Assembly: GCA_018398575.1 (NCBI GenBank)
Contig: JAGTXZ010000019.1
Coordinates: forward strand, 1,612,001 to 1,676,000
DNA from: Ampelomyces quisqualis
Lineage: Eukaryota > Ascomycota > Dothideomycetes > Pleosporales > Phaeosphaeriaceae
DNA: 64,000 nucleotides
Direction: 5' to 3'
The position numbers and the translations under genes are program-made. Below are positions 20,737-32,679 of this stretch, piece by piece. The notes under the pieces are model-generated. The model searched no databases. It saw only the letters and a list, made by a program, of their open reading frames with translations, and had not been told where the DNA came from. The stretch's first letter is position 1. Each line of letters opens with the position of its first letter.

Positions 20737-21322
20737 TCAAGCATCCAACTCCTCGGGCGTCTTGTGCCTCGCCAACACCAACCTCTTATACTCCTCCATA
20801 TCCCTTTCCCACAGCTCCGCCGCCTGCCCATTCAACGGACTCGAACTAATCCCACTCGTTAGCCTATTTCCCATCCCACCATCCATTCCAACAAGAGAAA
20901 CTCACTTGTTCGGCTCCCCTAGCAAACTCTGCAAACTCAACAACACCGTGCCCACATTATACACCGCGCTCCACTTGTCCTTCAGTATATCCAAACAAAT
21001 CCTCCCCGAGAAGTCGACGTTGGGGTGGTATATAGGCGTCTTGAACAGCACTACAGGCGGCGCGTAGGGGTAGTTTGTCGGGAATTCAAAAGTGAGTTTG
21101 AAGGACAAGGAATCGTAGGGCGTGGAGTCGGGTCCTTCCATGGTCGCCGTCCACAGCGTCATGTCCGAGTCCGAGGGAAATGCGGATATGCCTGGAGTCG
21201 GGTGGAGCATCAGGTCCATGAGTTCTTTTTGGAGCCTGGGCTAGGAATTAGTACGTCGAGTTCGGGTCATGTTGGCAGATGCTGACATACCGCTGTCCCA
21301 CTGTCGCGTTGCCGTTCGCCAT
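20737..21322 (-). CDS. Ubiquitin-conjugating enzyme E2, UBE2C/Ubc11 type
   Basis: E2 that by family primes substrates of the anaphase-promoting complex (cyclins, securin). Exons 21322-21291, 21235-20906 and 20845-20737 (introns 55 and 60 bp) give 156 aa. After a short MANGNATVGQR start comes LQKELMDLM, then GISAFPSDSD, FPTNYPYAPPVV, the HPN motif at residues 81-83, catalytic C91 in GRICLDIL, DKWSAVYNVGTVLLSLQSLL, GEPN and SPLNGQAAELWE. The GISAFP and WSA.Y.V.T.LLSLQSLLGEPN..SPLN signatures separate UBE2C from other E2 classes. The first exon is only 32 bp and ends inside the arginine codon, and the first intron ends TAGCCCAG, the acceptor that keeps frame. Confidence 0.93.
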
Positions 21323-21978
21323 TGTGGGGGTTTCTTTGGTGGGGTGATTGGATGCGTGAGGCTCGTTCGATGGGGTGTGTATAGATGCGTAGGAATGCTA
21401 GTCGCTATTCCTGTCGATTCAAGCGTTGTCTTGCTGAGCAGATTGAGAGAGGGAGGTCAAGCAAAGAGGTCGGTAAAGTAGAGATGCAACTTCAGGTGAT
21501 TTGGAACAAGAAGTCGTGCAGCAGGGACGATGTTGTACTTCCTATTCGTGATCGCAATGTTGTGTTTGAGAGCCCGTGCGCTTGCCCCGGAAACGGATCG
21601 CGTGGGAAGCGCGCTAGTGGGGCGGGATATGCAGGGCCAATCGGTGCGCGATGGGTTCGTGTTTCTCGCACAACGTTAGGTATCACTTTCGAAATGATGA
21701 TGTTGTGATGCTTTGGATTGATTAGTGGCTCATCCGTTCACGTTAGTAGAGCAGGATGGGTGGGGAGATGTTGTTAGATGCGACAGTGACAAAGGAGGAG
21801 TTTGAGACAAAAGCGCATTTGAACATGATTCACTACATGACTTGCAGTTACGGTGGAGGCTGACTAGAGGTTTATCCATATCTCATTAACGCTGTGCGAT
21901 CCCGTTAAAAAATCTGACTGGAAGCCGAGACAAGCTGGCCAGTTCCCATGGTCACTTTTCAACCATGAGGCGTCCTAT
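21323..21978. other. Intergenic region
   Basis: Promoter side of the UBE2C gene. No gene or repeat seen. Confidence 0.3.
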
Positions 21979-22437
21979 CTATCCACCCTCAGCATCTGGG
22001 TCAGGGTTAGGGGAAAGTGCCAGAGCGACTTGGATGTCGATTTCCCGTTCGAAGCTAGGACTCTGTGATGCGACTAAATTCAGGCCACCGCTTGCGAGCA
22101 TGCAAACACATCCTGTGCCATCCAGCCCGTGTTGATCCCATGCTGCCAGATTGAGGTTTGATAACGCCGAGATACTCTGAATCGTCGCGCGCGGCATCTG
22201 CTATATAGCACCGTCAGGAGCTCCAATCAATCTCCAAAGAGCACATTTGCGCACAGGACGAGGCAGCAGAGACTTGCCATATGCTGCCGGACAAAACGAA
22301 GCAGACCTGCTTGGAGAACCCTCCGCTATCCCGCCAAAGCAACGCAACGAGGCCTTAATAAACTCATTCTGCCCGGGTGTTAAGGTGACTATGGATGTAA
22401 TTTGTGTCATGAGAAGTGACAATACGGAGGTTAACAA
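21979..22437 (-). pseudogene. Unrecognised frame interrupted by one TAG
   Basis: A single minus-strand frame runs from 22437 to a stop at 21979, broken once by TAG at 22201-22203. Readable parts include FIKASLRCFGGIAEGSPS, YGKSLLPRPVRKCALWRLIG and, after the stop, SALSNLNLAAWDQHGLDGTG and FEREIDIQVALAL. It has no ATG. The composition looks protein-like, and CAG to TAG would explain the stop, but no family is recognised. It may be the 3' part of a dead gene at the edge of the gene-poor island. Confidence 0.3.
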
Positions 22438-25400
22438 GGTTCTGAAAGGCTACAAGAGTGCGAGTGAGTTCTCTGCGAGCTACCTCAGCCCGGCACGGTT
22501 TATCCTCGATGTATGCCTGATCAATAGTTTCGATCATCTAAATTATTTCCGCATTTCTACAACAGTTTGGAAACATCGTCTCATCTAACAAAGTAGCTAC
22601 TATTTGCGTATTTCCGGGTTTGATCTACTTCCCAAGTCCCTCCTAGGAAGCATCTTGGAATTCTTTGCACAGTGAGCGAAAACTGCAGAAACATGTGCGG
22701 TCCTTCTTTGTTGTCTCGATCTACGTGAGCTGCACTGTATCGTTGCATGGCTCTTAAAAAGCCGGTATATCCTGGGGGCCTTGATGTACCTTTCGTTGGG
22801 GTTGTCGGGCAACTCATTCTCGTTGTACCTAGTGGCTAGTTGATGATATCGATGGCAATCTCTAAAGGAATCGCCAGGCCTAACAGAGTGCTAGACATTG
22901 CTGGGATGTTTGGCGGAATAAATGTCACACTCAGAGTGCGAAGCCTTCGATCCTAAGTAAAGAGGAGAAGAGAAGGTGCCCCCTGCGCCAAAGCTTTGAC
23001 TTCAACATGGGCACCCGGCGTCTGACCCTGTGTTTGCACTTTAAAGGTGACACTATGCGAAGACAATCAATTCATTGAAGTGTTCTCTTATTGAGCTCGA
23101 AGCTTTGCTAGTGACATTGTCTTCTGATGTGAAAAACTCAAAGCACGATACTGCTTTCCAAATCGACAAGGAGTTGCGACTTCGTGCGCAGCTCCAGTAA
23201 ACACAATACAGTATACTTACACCTCCGAGTCACGGTACATTCAATGCGGCAGAAATTCCGTCGTGTCCTCAGGCGAAAATACTTCTCGCCGCTGCTCATT
23301 TCTGTCCCTTTCCTCCTCATACTTTAGGTGACCACAAGTCACATCAGTCAGGTCCCGTAACAGACCTAGTCAGTCGCCGTTGAGAATAGTGCCATAGAGT
23401 ACAAGGCAGCGCAAATTTGAGCATGAATCCTAACAAATGCTAGGAGATCTGCTTGCGGGACCGTCTATTCTCCAACCAGATTAAATTGACGCAGCTCTGA
23501 TGCTTTTCAAAGTGCAGAAAAGGTCGCCGTAGTAAGATCTTCGTGGTGTGCTTCGTAGTTTAACAGGTCGAGATGATTCATTGGGTTGTATTCGTCCATA
23601 GAGAGCAATCTCAAATCATCATCATACGCAGTGTACGCAAGGTTCTTAGAAGCAAGCCATACCAAAAGTCCTCCCCCAACCCCCCAACCAACAGTTTAAG
23701 GTCCTAAACTAGAGTGTTTGTTTCATTGTATGCCTCCAAAACCAAAGTAGCAGCGTTATCTCCAAAAGAACTCTAGCAAGCAATATTAGTGTATGCAAAC
23801 AGCTTTTACTTAATTAGAAGACAAGTTATATCTTTACTTAGTGCTTTACATTATCTAGCTTTCAAATTCAAAATAAAAGGTAATATAGCCTTTAAACTTG
23901 TTTTTAACCGTTGCACTACCTAAGGAAAGTACAAACTAGTTCTATCTTTCACAGGCCTATTTGCAGTGTCCTTTAAGTTAAACAATAAGAAATACTATTT
24001 ATACATATCCTTTGTGCCAAAATTTATATTTTACTTGCGTTGCCTTTGTAGTCTTGCTGTAGCTCCTGTATTTCTTCTTCGCCCTAGTTCTAGATTTTCT
24101 ATCGTTCCTTAGAGGCAGACACGAACTCTATAGCGCTACTAAACTGCGTCTATTAGTCAAGACAATAATTATTAAAGCTTATTAGCACAGTTAAGTACTT
24201 AGAGAATTAGTGTACCAATCTAGGCTATATCAAACTTAGACACTTAAAGTTACCGCGGTTAGGTCTGCTAGCGTTAAGGAAAGTCAAACCAACAGCAGTT
24301 AAGTGTAGTTTCTGTAAGCACAAAGTATTAAAGACTTAAAGTATGCCTCAAAAAACTAAGTAGAGGTGTACGTTAGTAGATCTAGCACCCCTGCAAGGAC
24401 ATAATATAGTTCTGTTTCTTTAGTAAACGCTGCAAAGATTGCTAAAGCCACTAATTTGCATTAGAAGCAGCAGTGGTTCTAACGCGCATGCTCTTTGATG
24501 TTAATAACGACCTCTTACAGGGCTTTTAGGATTTTAAGTGCTTTAAGGTAGATAGTCATTCTCCTGGCAGTGCTTACTGTGTAAGTTAGTTAGGACAATG
24601 CTAAGCACACAATTTCCTAGAGTACCTGGCCACCCGCACAAGATCTTCGATTAAGGCGTACTGCAGTCGCTTATTTATGATAAAACAACCGCTCCTGCAT
24701 GTAGTTTATGTCTCGTAGGCTTGAAATAACGGTCTAGTTAGTGGGCAATTAAACTTGGATGATACAATTTTAAGATCAAAACATTGCCAACTATCGTGAG
24801 ACGGGTGAGGCCAGATCGAACTGAGGTCCTTACAAAATGTTGCTAAGTTGAACCTTGTTAGATAAGGCATTGTGAGGTCATTAACATAAACATCTTTGTA
24901 GTAGGATCTAACGTACCACTTCAGGGCTTCGAAAAACATCACTATAACATGTTCGTAGAAGTTCGCGCTCTTGATAAGTTGAATAAAGGTTAGACGATTC
25001 CTTGCTGATCAGCCTGCTGGGTGATCTCGTAGACATAGTGGCAAACTTCAACGTGTAGCCACGTAAGAGCGTACTATATCTAGTGAGGTAGGTTTCGTAG
25101 ATCCTTCACCTCTAACATCGTAGCTTGGAAACCACAGGTATTCTTGGCTTTCTATTCCCCGGGGTAAGTTAGCATCGCATCCTGGTGCAAACATCAGAGA
25201 CTACACTACCCTCGACTGAGTCTATGGGGTTGTCTCTGAGTATCCTTCCTGGAACCTTAAGATGCCTCGGAACAATTTGCAGTTGGTAGCACGTGGACTA
25301 CATGAATACCCGGTTGTGTTCCTTTGAAGAGTCCAGTAAGCGCCCCAAGAGAATATTTGGACACCCTGATTAGAACTAGAAGACCACAGTGCGCCTAGGC

Positions 25401-27380
25401 TAGGACTTTGAAGTTTGGCATCAATCTTCTTATGGCCTCCAGTTGCGTCGACAATTAGTCCTCAAAGGCTAGCGGTGGCAAGCTGGCAGGATCATTATCG
25501 AAGACCTGATGTAGCGACTAGAGTGTAAAGCGTCTGCGGGGAGCTCTGTTCTGTGCTTACTGTATCGAGCAGATCTCCACGTTCTCTGATTCAAAACGGC
25601 TTGTATCTGCGTCATCCTCAGTCGTGATTGCCCGTGTGCAAGGACTGCTCTACTTGATCCGGATTTTCCCTCGGCACTACGATCGTGCCTGCAAATCTGA
25701 AGACCTCGGGGTAGAACGAAGCGAGTAAGCCGTGTCTTCCGACGTCAGCAGTTGGCAAGAAAGCCCACCGCAATGTTTGATCCTAAGTCGAGCTGTGCCT
25801 CCAATGTAATCCACCTGCCAAGCACAGCCTCACACGTGAGATGTCAATTGATCAGCTGCCTCGGGTTGGACTGGCAAATATGTACGCCAAGATTGTTGGA
25901 AACATCAAGAGCGCGGGTGGGCAGACAAGTTTCCTATTCTTCTCCATTACGGCTTGGATAGAAACCATGAGGAGATTGGTACGGAGTTAGCAGAGCCTGC
26001 AATATCAGGTGTGGGGATCAGCTCCGCTCTGACGGCGCACAAGTCTGAGCCGACGTGTGCTCCGAAGATTGAGAGGCTCACGAACATGGATCCGGATAAG
26101 CGGACTGTCCGTATAGTGTGAGCTTGCCTTCACGCATCCTCAACCGACTTGAAGTGCGGGCGAACCAGATTATCTGTTTTAGCTGGGAGAGTGCGGGCCT
26201 GATAAGCTGGTCAGACTGGATAAGAAGGGCGGGACAAATCGCCATGCTTGGTTTGTATTGATCACTGAGCATGCAAGTCTGGGACGTGGATGTGGACCAT
26301 GAGCAGGATTGGGGGAGGACTTGGAGCAATGAAGGAGCTCCCCAAGGCTGACAGAGGTACTCGGCATGCCTGGAGCGGAAGTCCCGGAATCAACGTTATT
26401 ACGTAAGCCTCAACGTCTCGTAATTCAGTCGCGCAACCTGCCTGCGACCACCACATGCAGGATGTGTTTTGTCTGCGTCCGTAGTCTATCACTGGTCCTG
26501 GATTTTGCGCTCATGTTTTCGATCACCTACCAGTCGTCCGAGTGACCTGTTACGAGGTCTGTCTTTGTCCTGGCTAACGATCTCGGCGACAGCCTCGTCA
26601 AATGACCTTGTTCTTCAAGATGACATCCGTTGGCGCCTGTCGACGGCCAACTGCTGGCTTTGCATCCCACGCTGAGATCTTGGATTCTCCAATCTCAAAT
26701 GGTAGCGTAGCCGACGTCTTGACGAAACATCGTCACAGCTGCTGCCATAGCCCCTGGCGTGGCGTGTTTGAGGTCGCGCTAAAAAGATCTTGGTCGGATA
26801 AGATCGGCGCCAACATGAAAGAGACTGCAGAGCCATGGGCACGGCCGGTCTGACCCTGCTGGTGCTGCATGTCCGGTGAGTGACGTCAATATGGGGATGT
26901 TGAGACCAAGGTTTTTGCGGGCCACATCTGCCACATATTTCAGCGCAGCGCGCCTTGCCATGCTAACATAGCAACCGTGCAGCACTGAAAGCAATAGGGT
27001 TAGCAGCTATAACGCATTTTAAATGCAGTCTAGATGCCTTTATAAGTAAAATATAATAAAAGAATATATATATAAATAATAGAATACTAGTTAAATATAT
27101 TAACTTAGAACACATTTAGAATTTATTTTAAATGCAATATATTATGAACGCATTTTACAATTCTCTTATATTATAATACTTAGAAGGCCTCTAGCTATAT
27201 CTTAAAAATATTCTTAAAAATATTCTAAATATTTAGAATGTATTTTATAATTTTCTTTTATTATAACATTCAGAATGCCTCTAGCTATTTCTTAAATATA
27301 TACTAAATATTTAGATTGTATTTTAAATGCATCTAGAATCTATTTAAAGTGTATTTAGAATATATTTTATAGCGTTTCTA
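22438..27380. other. Gene-poor island with AT-rich blocks
   Basis: No intact gene in almost 5 kb. About 23640-24960 and 27000-27380 are clearly AT-rich, with dense TAA/TAG in all frames and TA-rich words, as expected of repeat-induced point mutation or old repeats. Between them (25000-26900) base composition is normal, but frames are short (under 85 codons) and match nothing known. Within 27180-27330 the block GCCTCTAGCTAT occurs twice, about 80 bp apart, with similar flanks ATTCTAAATATTTAGAATG and ACTAAATATTTAGATTG. I could not name a transposon. Confidence 0.5.
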
Positions 27381-27456
27381 GTACTAAGTATAGGGGTACG
27401 CTACTAAGTATAGGGGTTTGCTACTAAGTATGACTATAGGGGCACGCTACTATAGA
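27381..27456 (+). repeat. 20-bp tandem repeat, three units
   Basis: GTACTAAGTATAGGGGTACG is followed by CTACTAAGTATAGGGGTTTG. The third unit, CTACTAAGTATGACTATAGG then GGCACG, carries a six-base insertion. It sits at the right border of the AT-rich block, 670 bp before the sugar-transporter start. Confidence 0.75.
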
Positions 27457-28121
27457 GTACTCTGCCTAAATAGAGGATAACTAGGCCATGAACTTTCCTG
27501 TTGGGATCTAGGAAACCTCGGGAATCACTACCTTAAGTTAGTACATGGTAGACTCTAAAAATGGCATGGCCCGATGACATGCTGCCTCAGACCGAGCGAC
27601 TTGTTCGCCTCGAGGACACCAAGAATCCAAGAAACCTCCCGGGCATGCACGAAAAAAGTCTTCAGAGAAGAGCCTGGAGGCACCTTCGTTGTTATTGCAT
27701 GAATGATGCAACGTTGACCAATCGGAGAATTTGTATATCTTATGTGACGAAGAATCCCCTCGATGTGATGTAGAAACTCGGCGGAGCTGCCGCACCCCAA
27801 TCTCCAACATTCGCACCCAGCTAGATAGCAAAGCGTCTGATTATGACGACAACCGCTAGGGCCGAAAATGTGTTGCCGAGTGCCCTCGTTCCACTGGCTC
27901 CACCGACGATCCCTGTTGAGTTTGCCTCCTTCGCCAGCCACTAACCGTCGCATAGCAACACCCCGGACTCGGAGTGGATCGGCCGGTGGATATGCCACGC
28001 TGAGGACATGCCGAAGTGTCCACCACGAGGTTGAGATTGATCAGTTAAAATATGAACCCTCTCCCCACTTGAATCCCCAGTTTCTCTCTCCAGCTTTTGG
28101 ATGTATTGACCAGCGTCCACC
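27457..28121. promoter_or_regulatory. Upstream region of the sugar transporter
   Basis: Normal-composition DNA between the tandem repeat and the transporter start. Frames on both strands (up to 147 codons, minus) resemble nothing known, so I treat this as promoter and leader. Confidence 0.35.
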
Positions 28122-29862
28122 ATGCCAGGCGTAAAAGACAACGACTCCGGTGTGCCCACCTACTGGGGGCAATCCGGTAGGATGCTTCAAGTTCTCATCA
28201 CAATTGTTGCAACTACCGACTTCCTTCTTTTTGGTTACGATCAAGGTGTCATGAGTGGCATTATCTCAGCGCCAGCATTCATCGGCGACTTTCCCGAGGT
28301 TGACGGCGACAGCACATACGAAGGTTTCGTCGTTTCCATTTATGCTGTTGGTTGCTTCTTGGGCGCCATCTTCATTTTCCTGTTTGGTGACAAACTTGGC
28401 CGCCGCAAGTCCATCTTCCTCGGAGCTTTTGTTATGATTATCGGTGTCATTATCCAGATTGCATGCGTTCCTCCAAATGGTGGTGCAACCGCACAATTCA
28501 TCGTTGGACGTTGCATAACTGGTATCGGCAACGGCATCAACACATCCACGATTCCCACCTACCAGGCAGAGTAAGCAAAGATTTCACGTTATTGCACCAA
28601 AATCCTAATGCTGACGACTGTTAGGTGCTGCAAGGCCAAGAACCGTGGTAAGGTCATCTGTATTGAGGGCAGCATGGTTGCCATTGGTACTCTGATTGCC
28701 TACTGGATCGATTACGGCTGTCTTTACGGACCTGACGACTTCACATGGAGGTTTCCCATTGCATTCCAGTGCGTCTTCGCCTTCATTGTTCTCGGCATGA
28801 TGATACAGCTCCCTGAATCGCCTCGATGGCTTCTCACTCATCACCGCGAGGAAGAGGCAGCCACTATCCTTGCTGGACTCAATGGGCTCCGCCGCGACGA
28901 CCCCGAGATCGTTCTCCAGATGGGCATCATCAAGGATGCTGTTCGCAAGGCTGGTGGTGGCGGCAAGGTCCCCACCAAGTTGCTATTCACCAACGGCAAG
29001 ACTCAATACTTGCGCCGACTTCTTCTTGGTGGATCCTCGCAATTCATGCAACAGTTAAGTGGGTGTAATGCTGTAATCTACTATTTTCCAATTCTCTGCC
29101 AGGACGCCCTTGGTACCGACCACAACCTTGCTCTACTTTTGGGTGGCATCAACATGGTCGTCTATGCCATCTTCGCTACGTCGTCTTGGTTCCTGATTGA
29201 ACGTATTGGACGTCGCAAGCTCTTCCTCATCGGTACTGTCGGCCAGTGCTTGTCCATGGTACTCACCTTCGCCTGTCTCATACCCGACACCGAATCGGCT
29301 GCCAAGGGTGCGGCCGTCGGTCTGTTCACTTACATCGCCTTCTTTGGGGCTACCTGGCTACCTCTTCCGTGGTTGTACCCCGCCGAGGTCAACCCTCTCA
29401 AAACCCGTGCGAAGGCCAACGCTTTCTCCACGATCAACAATTGGTTGGTAAGTCGCTGGTGTACGATCTGCATTTATAAGACATTACTGACTCTTACAGT
29501 GGAACTTCTTCATTGTTATGATCACCCCTGTTTTGATCACTCAAATCGGGTGGGGTACCTATCTCCTCTTCGCTGTTCTCAACGCTCTCTTCTTCCCCGT
29601 CATCTACTTTCTATACCCTGAGACATCTGGTCGTTCTCTCGAGGAGATCGACCTCATCTTCGCCAAGGGTTACATTGAGAAGAAGAGCTACGTCACCGCA
29701 GCCAAGGAGCTGCCTATTTTGGAGGATTCTGAGCTTGCTTCGTACGCTCAGCAGCTCGGTGTGAACATGAGTGACGAAGAGGCAGGATCTTCGGATGGAT
29801 CTCTGAAGGAGAAGAGACGTTTGGAGGAGGATCTGTTGCCTCAGCAAGGCGCCCAAGCCTAG
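28122..29862 (+). CDS. MFS hexose transporter (Sugar_tr family)
   Basis: Exons 28122-28570, 28625-29447 and 29500-29862 (introns 54 and 52 bp) encode 544 aa with twelve hydrophobic segments. Family marks in order: FGYDQGVMSGIIS (TM1), GDKLGRRKS between TM2 and TM3, RCITGIGNGINTSTIPTYQAE, LPESPRWLL, QQLSGCNAVIYYFP (TM7 sugar-binding region; yeast Hxt-like proteins usually have QQ.SG.N), ERIGRRKLFLIG, LYPAEVNPLKTRAKANA and PETSGRSLEEID. By family it moves hexoses by facilitated diffusion or proton symport across the plasma membrane. The 60-residue cytoplasmic tail is acidic and Ser/Lys-rich, a likely place for turnover control. Exact sugar unknown. Confidence 0.93.
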
Positions 29863-30424
29863 GCTCCTGCCATAATTCTCATTTCATTGCATACGCGGGT
29901 CGCAATGTCTGCCAGCGAGTGCATTTTGCGCTATGCAGCGTCACTCTTCTGGCGCTAAATCCATTTTGAAGGGAAGATACCCGACGCCGAGCCGTCAAGA
30001 GGGCAACATTGCCTCAGTATAGCAGGGAATTGCACACGCATTTGACCGGAGCATTTTCTGTATCTTTCTACGTGCGCATTCCAGGTTTATGTCATAGACA
30101 AATAGATGGTCTTATACCCACCAGACAATTGCATTTGACTTTGCACATGGTTTCTATGCTATGAATCTGGGTCTTGCGACATTGGCTGTGGTTGCATCAC
30201 TACGTAGCTGTACATGACAAATTCTCCAAATTTTTCATAAAACAGTTTGATCATGGGAGTGGTAAAAGTGATTGTCGACCGAGCCGGTCCATAGCACTCT
30301 GGAGCACAAAGCGCGTGTATGACTAAGCCGCGCCTACGATGCCTCGGAAGGGTGTCGACTGCGAAATGACACTTCTGTGCTTCCCTACCAACCCAAGATA
30401 ATCCTACACTGAGTGGCACGCAAC
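29863..30424. other. Intergenic region
   Basis: 3' region of the sugar transporter and promoter of the J-domain gene; no gene seen. Confidence 0.3.
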
Positions 30425-31583
30425 ATGGTGCAAGCTAATCTGTCGTGGGACAGTGTTGGTCCCTTTCTGGTGTGGCAGGTTCTCATCCCCCTGGTAGGCA
30501 TCGTCTTTGTGCACTTTGAAGGTGCCAGCTAACACACAGCAGGCTGCAAAGTGGGCGCAAACGATCCTCTACAGCATCTTCGTTCGAGCAGGCGACCCAA
30601 AGCCCCAGCCGGGTAGTCTGCGCTTTCTCAAACATCGACGATACATCCTGATGGCAATCTATGCTGCATACTTTGCCTTCACGATTTATGAAGTCGACTT
30701 TAACCTCCAGCGGTCCTCGAATGCTTACAATGAACTCGGCGTGCCGATCGACGTCGACGAGTCTGGCATTAACTCGCGCTTCCGCAGACTCACGATCCGA
30801 TTTCACCCGGACAAAGTTGGCCCAGGCGTAGATAGGGAAACGGCGAGCCAGTACTTTGTGCATCTGAAATCGATGCGAGACATTGTACTCGATCCAGCGA
30901 AGCGCTTTGCGTACGACAGATTTGGACCGGAGGTCTTTGGACAGTGCCGGAGCTGTATCACGGTCAAGGACTACGTGGACAGCGCGTTGCTCGGTTCTGC
31001 GACAACTTACGGCGCGCTTCTCGTTTTCCTCATCGGTGGCAATGCACTGGGCTACCTGACAGATGGAAGCTACTGGCGCTACCTGGGCATTTTGGCTGTT
31101 GCAATGTTTGAGATACGAACAGCGACGCGCCACGATCATCCGCGCTTCCTAGCTCAATACCTCAACCCCCTCATGACAAGCGCTCATTTACGACCTGCAT
31201 ATCTCCCCTTCCAACTCACCGCCATCGTCAGGAAAGTCTCACTCTCCGCAGCGCAGTTCCTCGCTCTCCTCATGCCCTTATATCGCCTCGACCCGCAACA
31301 CCCGGTTGCTTCGAGCGAAGACACGGAAGACGCGCGACACCAGCAGCTCGACCGCCTGGGCGCCTTCGTAGGAGAAGTGAATAAGGAGTCCGCCAGACTG
31401 TTGGAGCTGGAGAGCATACCGTACAGGGAGAATGAGAAGGCGCAGAGCGAGCTGAGAGAGGCGCTGAAGAAGTACATGGTGCAGAATGTTGTGCATCAAG
31501 AGAGGGATGTGAGGAATGCGATTGGGCAGAGCATGGCGAGACGGAGGCAAGGTGTGCCGCATGGCGCGCAGGGGACGAAGTAG
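30425..31583 (+). CDS. Membrane J-domain protein (ER-type, Sec63-like N-terminal layout)
   Basis: Exons 30425-30493 and 30543-31583 give 369 aa. A first hydrophobic stretch (VGPFLVWQVLIPL) is split from the rest by the intron. A second (YILMAIYAAYFAFTIYEVDF) leads into the J domain: AYNELGVPIDVDE, then the HPD motif at residues 111-113 in RFHPDKVGP, which activates Hsp70 ATPase. After it come two further hydrophobic segments (TTYGALLVFLIGGNALGYL and YWRYLGILAVAMFEI) and a C-terminal coiled-coil-like, Glu/Lys-rich part. TM helices just before a J domain recall Sec63, but the Sec63 Brl domain is not seen. The acceptor is ACAGCAG, so use of the first AG would add one glutamine. ER location is inferred. 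Confidence 0.82.
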
Positions 31584-31991
31584 ATGTGAGTAGGAATGTT
31601 CCATACCTAGCACATCCAGTCGACCATTGAGGCCCAATGATGCTACTTCATTCGCATGTTCTGCATCCCGGAATGCGCATTTTCCCGACATGTCTTGCGC
31701 GCACCCGCATCAGTGCTCTCTCACTTGGCGAGACCCTGATGGTGAGGCCTTTCAGTCTTGCTCCGCTCTCCTCACTCGCCTTTTATCCCACGCATTGCAT
31801 ATGACAAGCCGCTCCATATCGTGGGACTGAGAGATGGAGCGGGCAGAATTTGTGTGCATCGACATAAGAGTCTGGCAGACAGTTTGCAAGGTAGGCTGTT
31901 TTCTGCACCTCCTTTATACTTTCTGATCTTCGCTACAGGTCTGTGACTCGATAAGTGCGACCAAAATCATGCAGAAGCTTCGAATTTATCG
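31584..31991. other. Intergenic region
   Basis: Nothing recognised; may contain an earlier exon of the following F-box-like fragment. Confidence 0.25.
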
Positions 31992-32606
31992 CTCTTCTAC
32001 GCCTGTCAACAGGTGTATGCAGAGGCGTCATCGGTGCTGTACAATAACAACACATTCACCTTCGTTCGGATGTACTCTGTAAATTCCTCAGAATGCAATC
32101 TTGAGGGTCTCCATCTGGCGCGAGTTGCGGTGCCATGGTTGCAAAAGCTCGGCAGTCGCTCATTGATGGTTCTCACGTCACTATCGACCTTGGTCGCACT
32201 TGCCCAAATCGCTGCGCTCTCGAAAATGCCTCACACCAGTAAGCCTACACTCGTCGTGGGCAGAAAAATTTCGATGTCGGCCCGCTCTTTTGTACAATCT
32301 ACCATCTCGGACTTTTGCTTGATGTCACTGTCGTGCAACCTAGTGATAAAAGAACACGAGCGACGGCCTGTGGGAGAGCCGCTTAATGCCGTTGCGCCTC
32401 TGAAAAGCCAGTCACTTATGGCCTTCGCCCACTTCATCCTTCGTGATAAATACAACCTCAGGAGACATATGCGCTTGATCGGCAGTATTTTCGATGACAG
32501 CACTGCATTGGCGGGGTTGGTGAGCTTTCCTACACCACGGTGGATGGCTGCTTCACGCCAAAGTCTTCGTAGCACACAAAACCATAACACCGTATCAAGT
32601 CTTTGA
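31992..32606 (+). pseudogene. F-box-like (fungal orphan) protein fragment
   Basis: The frame reads LFYACQQVYAEASSVLYNNN then TFTF, a motif typical of fungal F-box/2EXR-like orphan proteins (CRQVY.EA...LY..NTF). It continues about 195 codons to a stop at 32606, with VPWLQKLGSRSLMVLTSLST and HFILRDKYNLRRHMRLIG. No start codon or N-terminal F-box can be joined in frame; an in-frame TGA lies just upstream. Either an upstream exon was missed or the gene has lost its 5' end. It lies 74 bp before a second F-box-like relic. Confidence 0.4.
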
Positions 32607-32679
32607 CAACAGCAGTATCCTTCACGCTTCTCGCGCCTCTAGTGCGCATTGTAGAGTTACGAGACGACAGCCGCGAGAG

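Noticed and set aside
20639..21067. Plus-strand frame of 142 codons over the UBE2C gene
   Set aside because: Antisense of conserved E2 exons; Ser/Pro-rich shadow.
25000..26990. Possible degenerate retrotransposon or enzyme in normal-composition DNA of the island
   Set aside because: Frames are under 85 codons, and no reverse transcriptase, integrase or other motif could be read on either strand.
27541..27998. Minus-strand frame of 147 codons before the sugar transporter
   Set aside because: No recognisable domain and located where the promoter should be; kept as intergenic.
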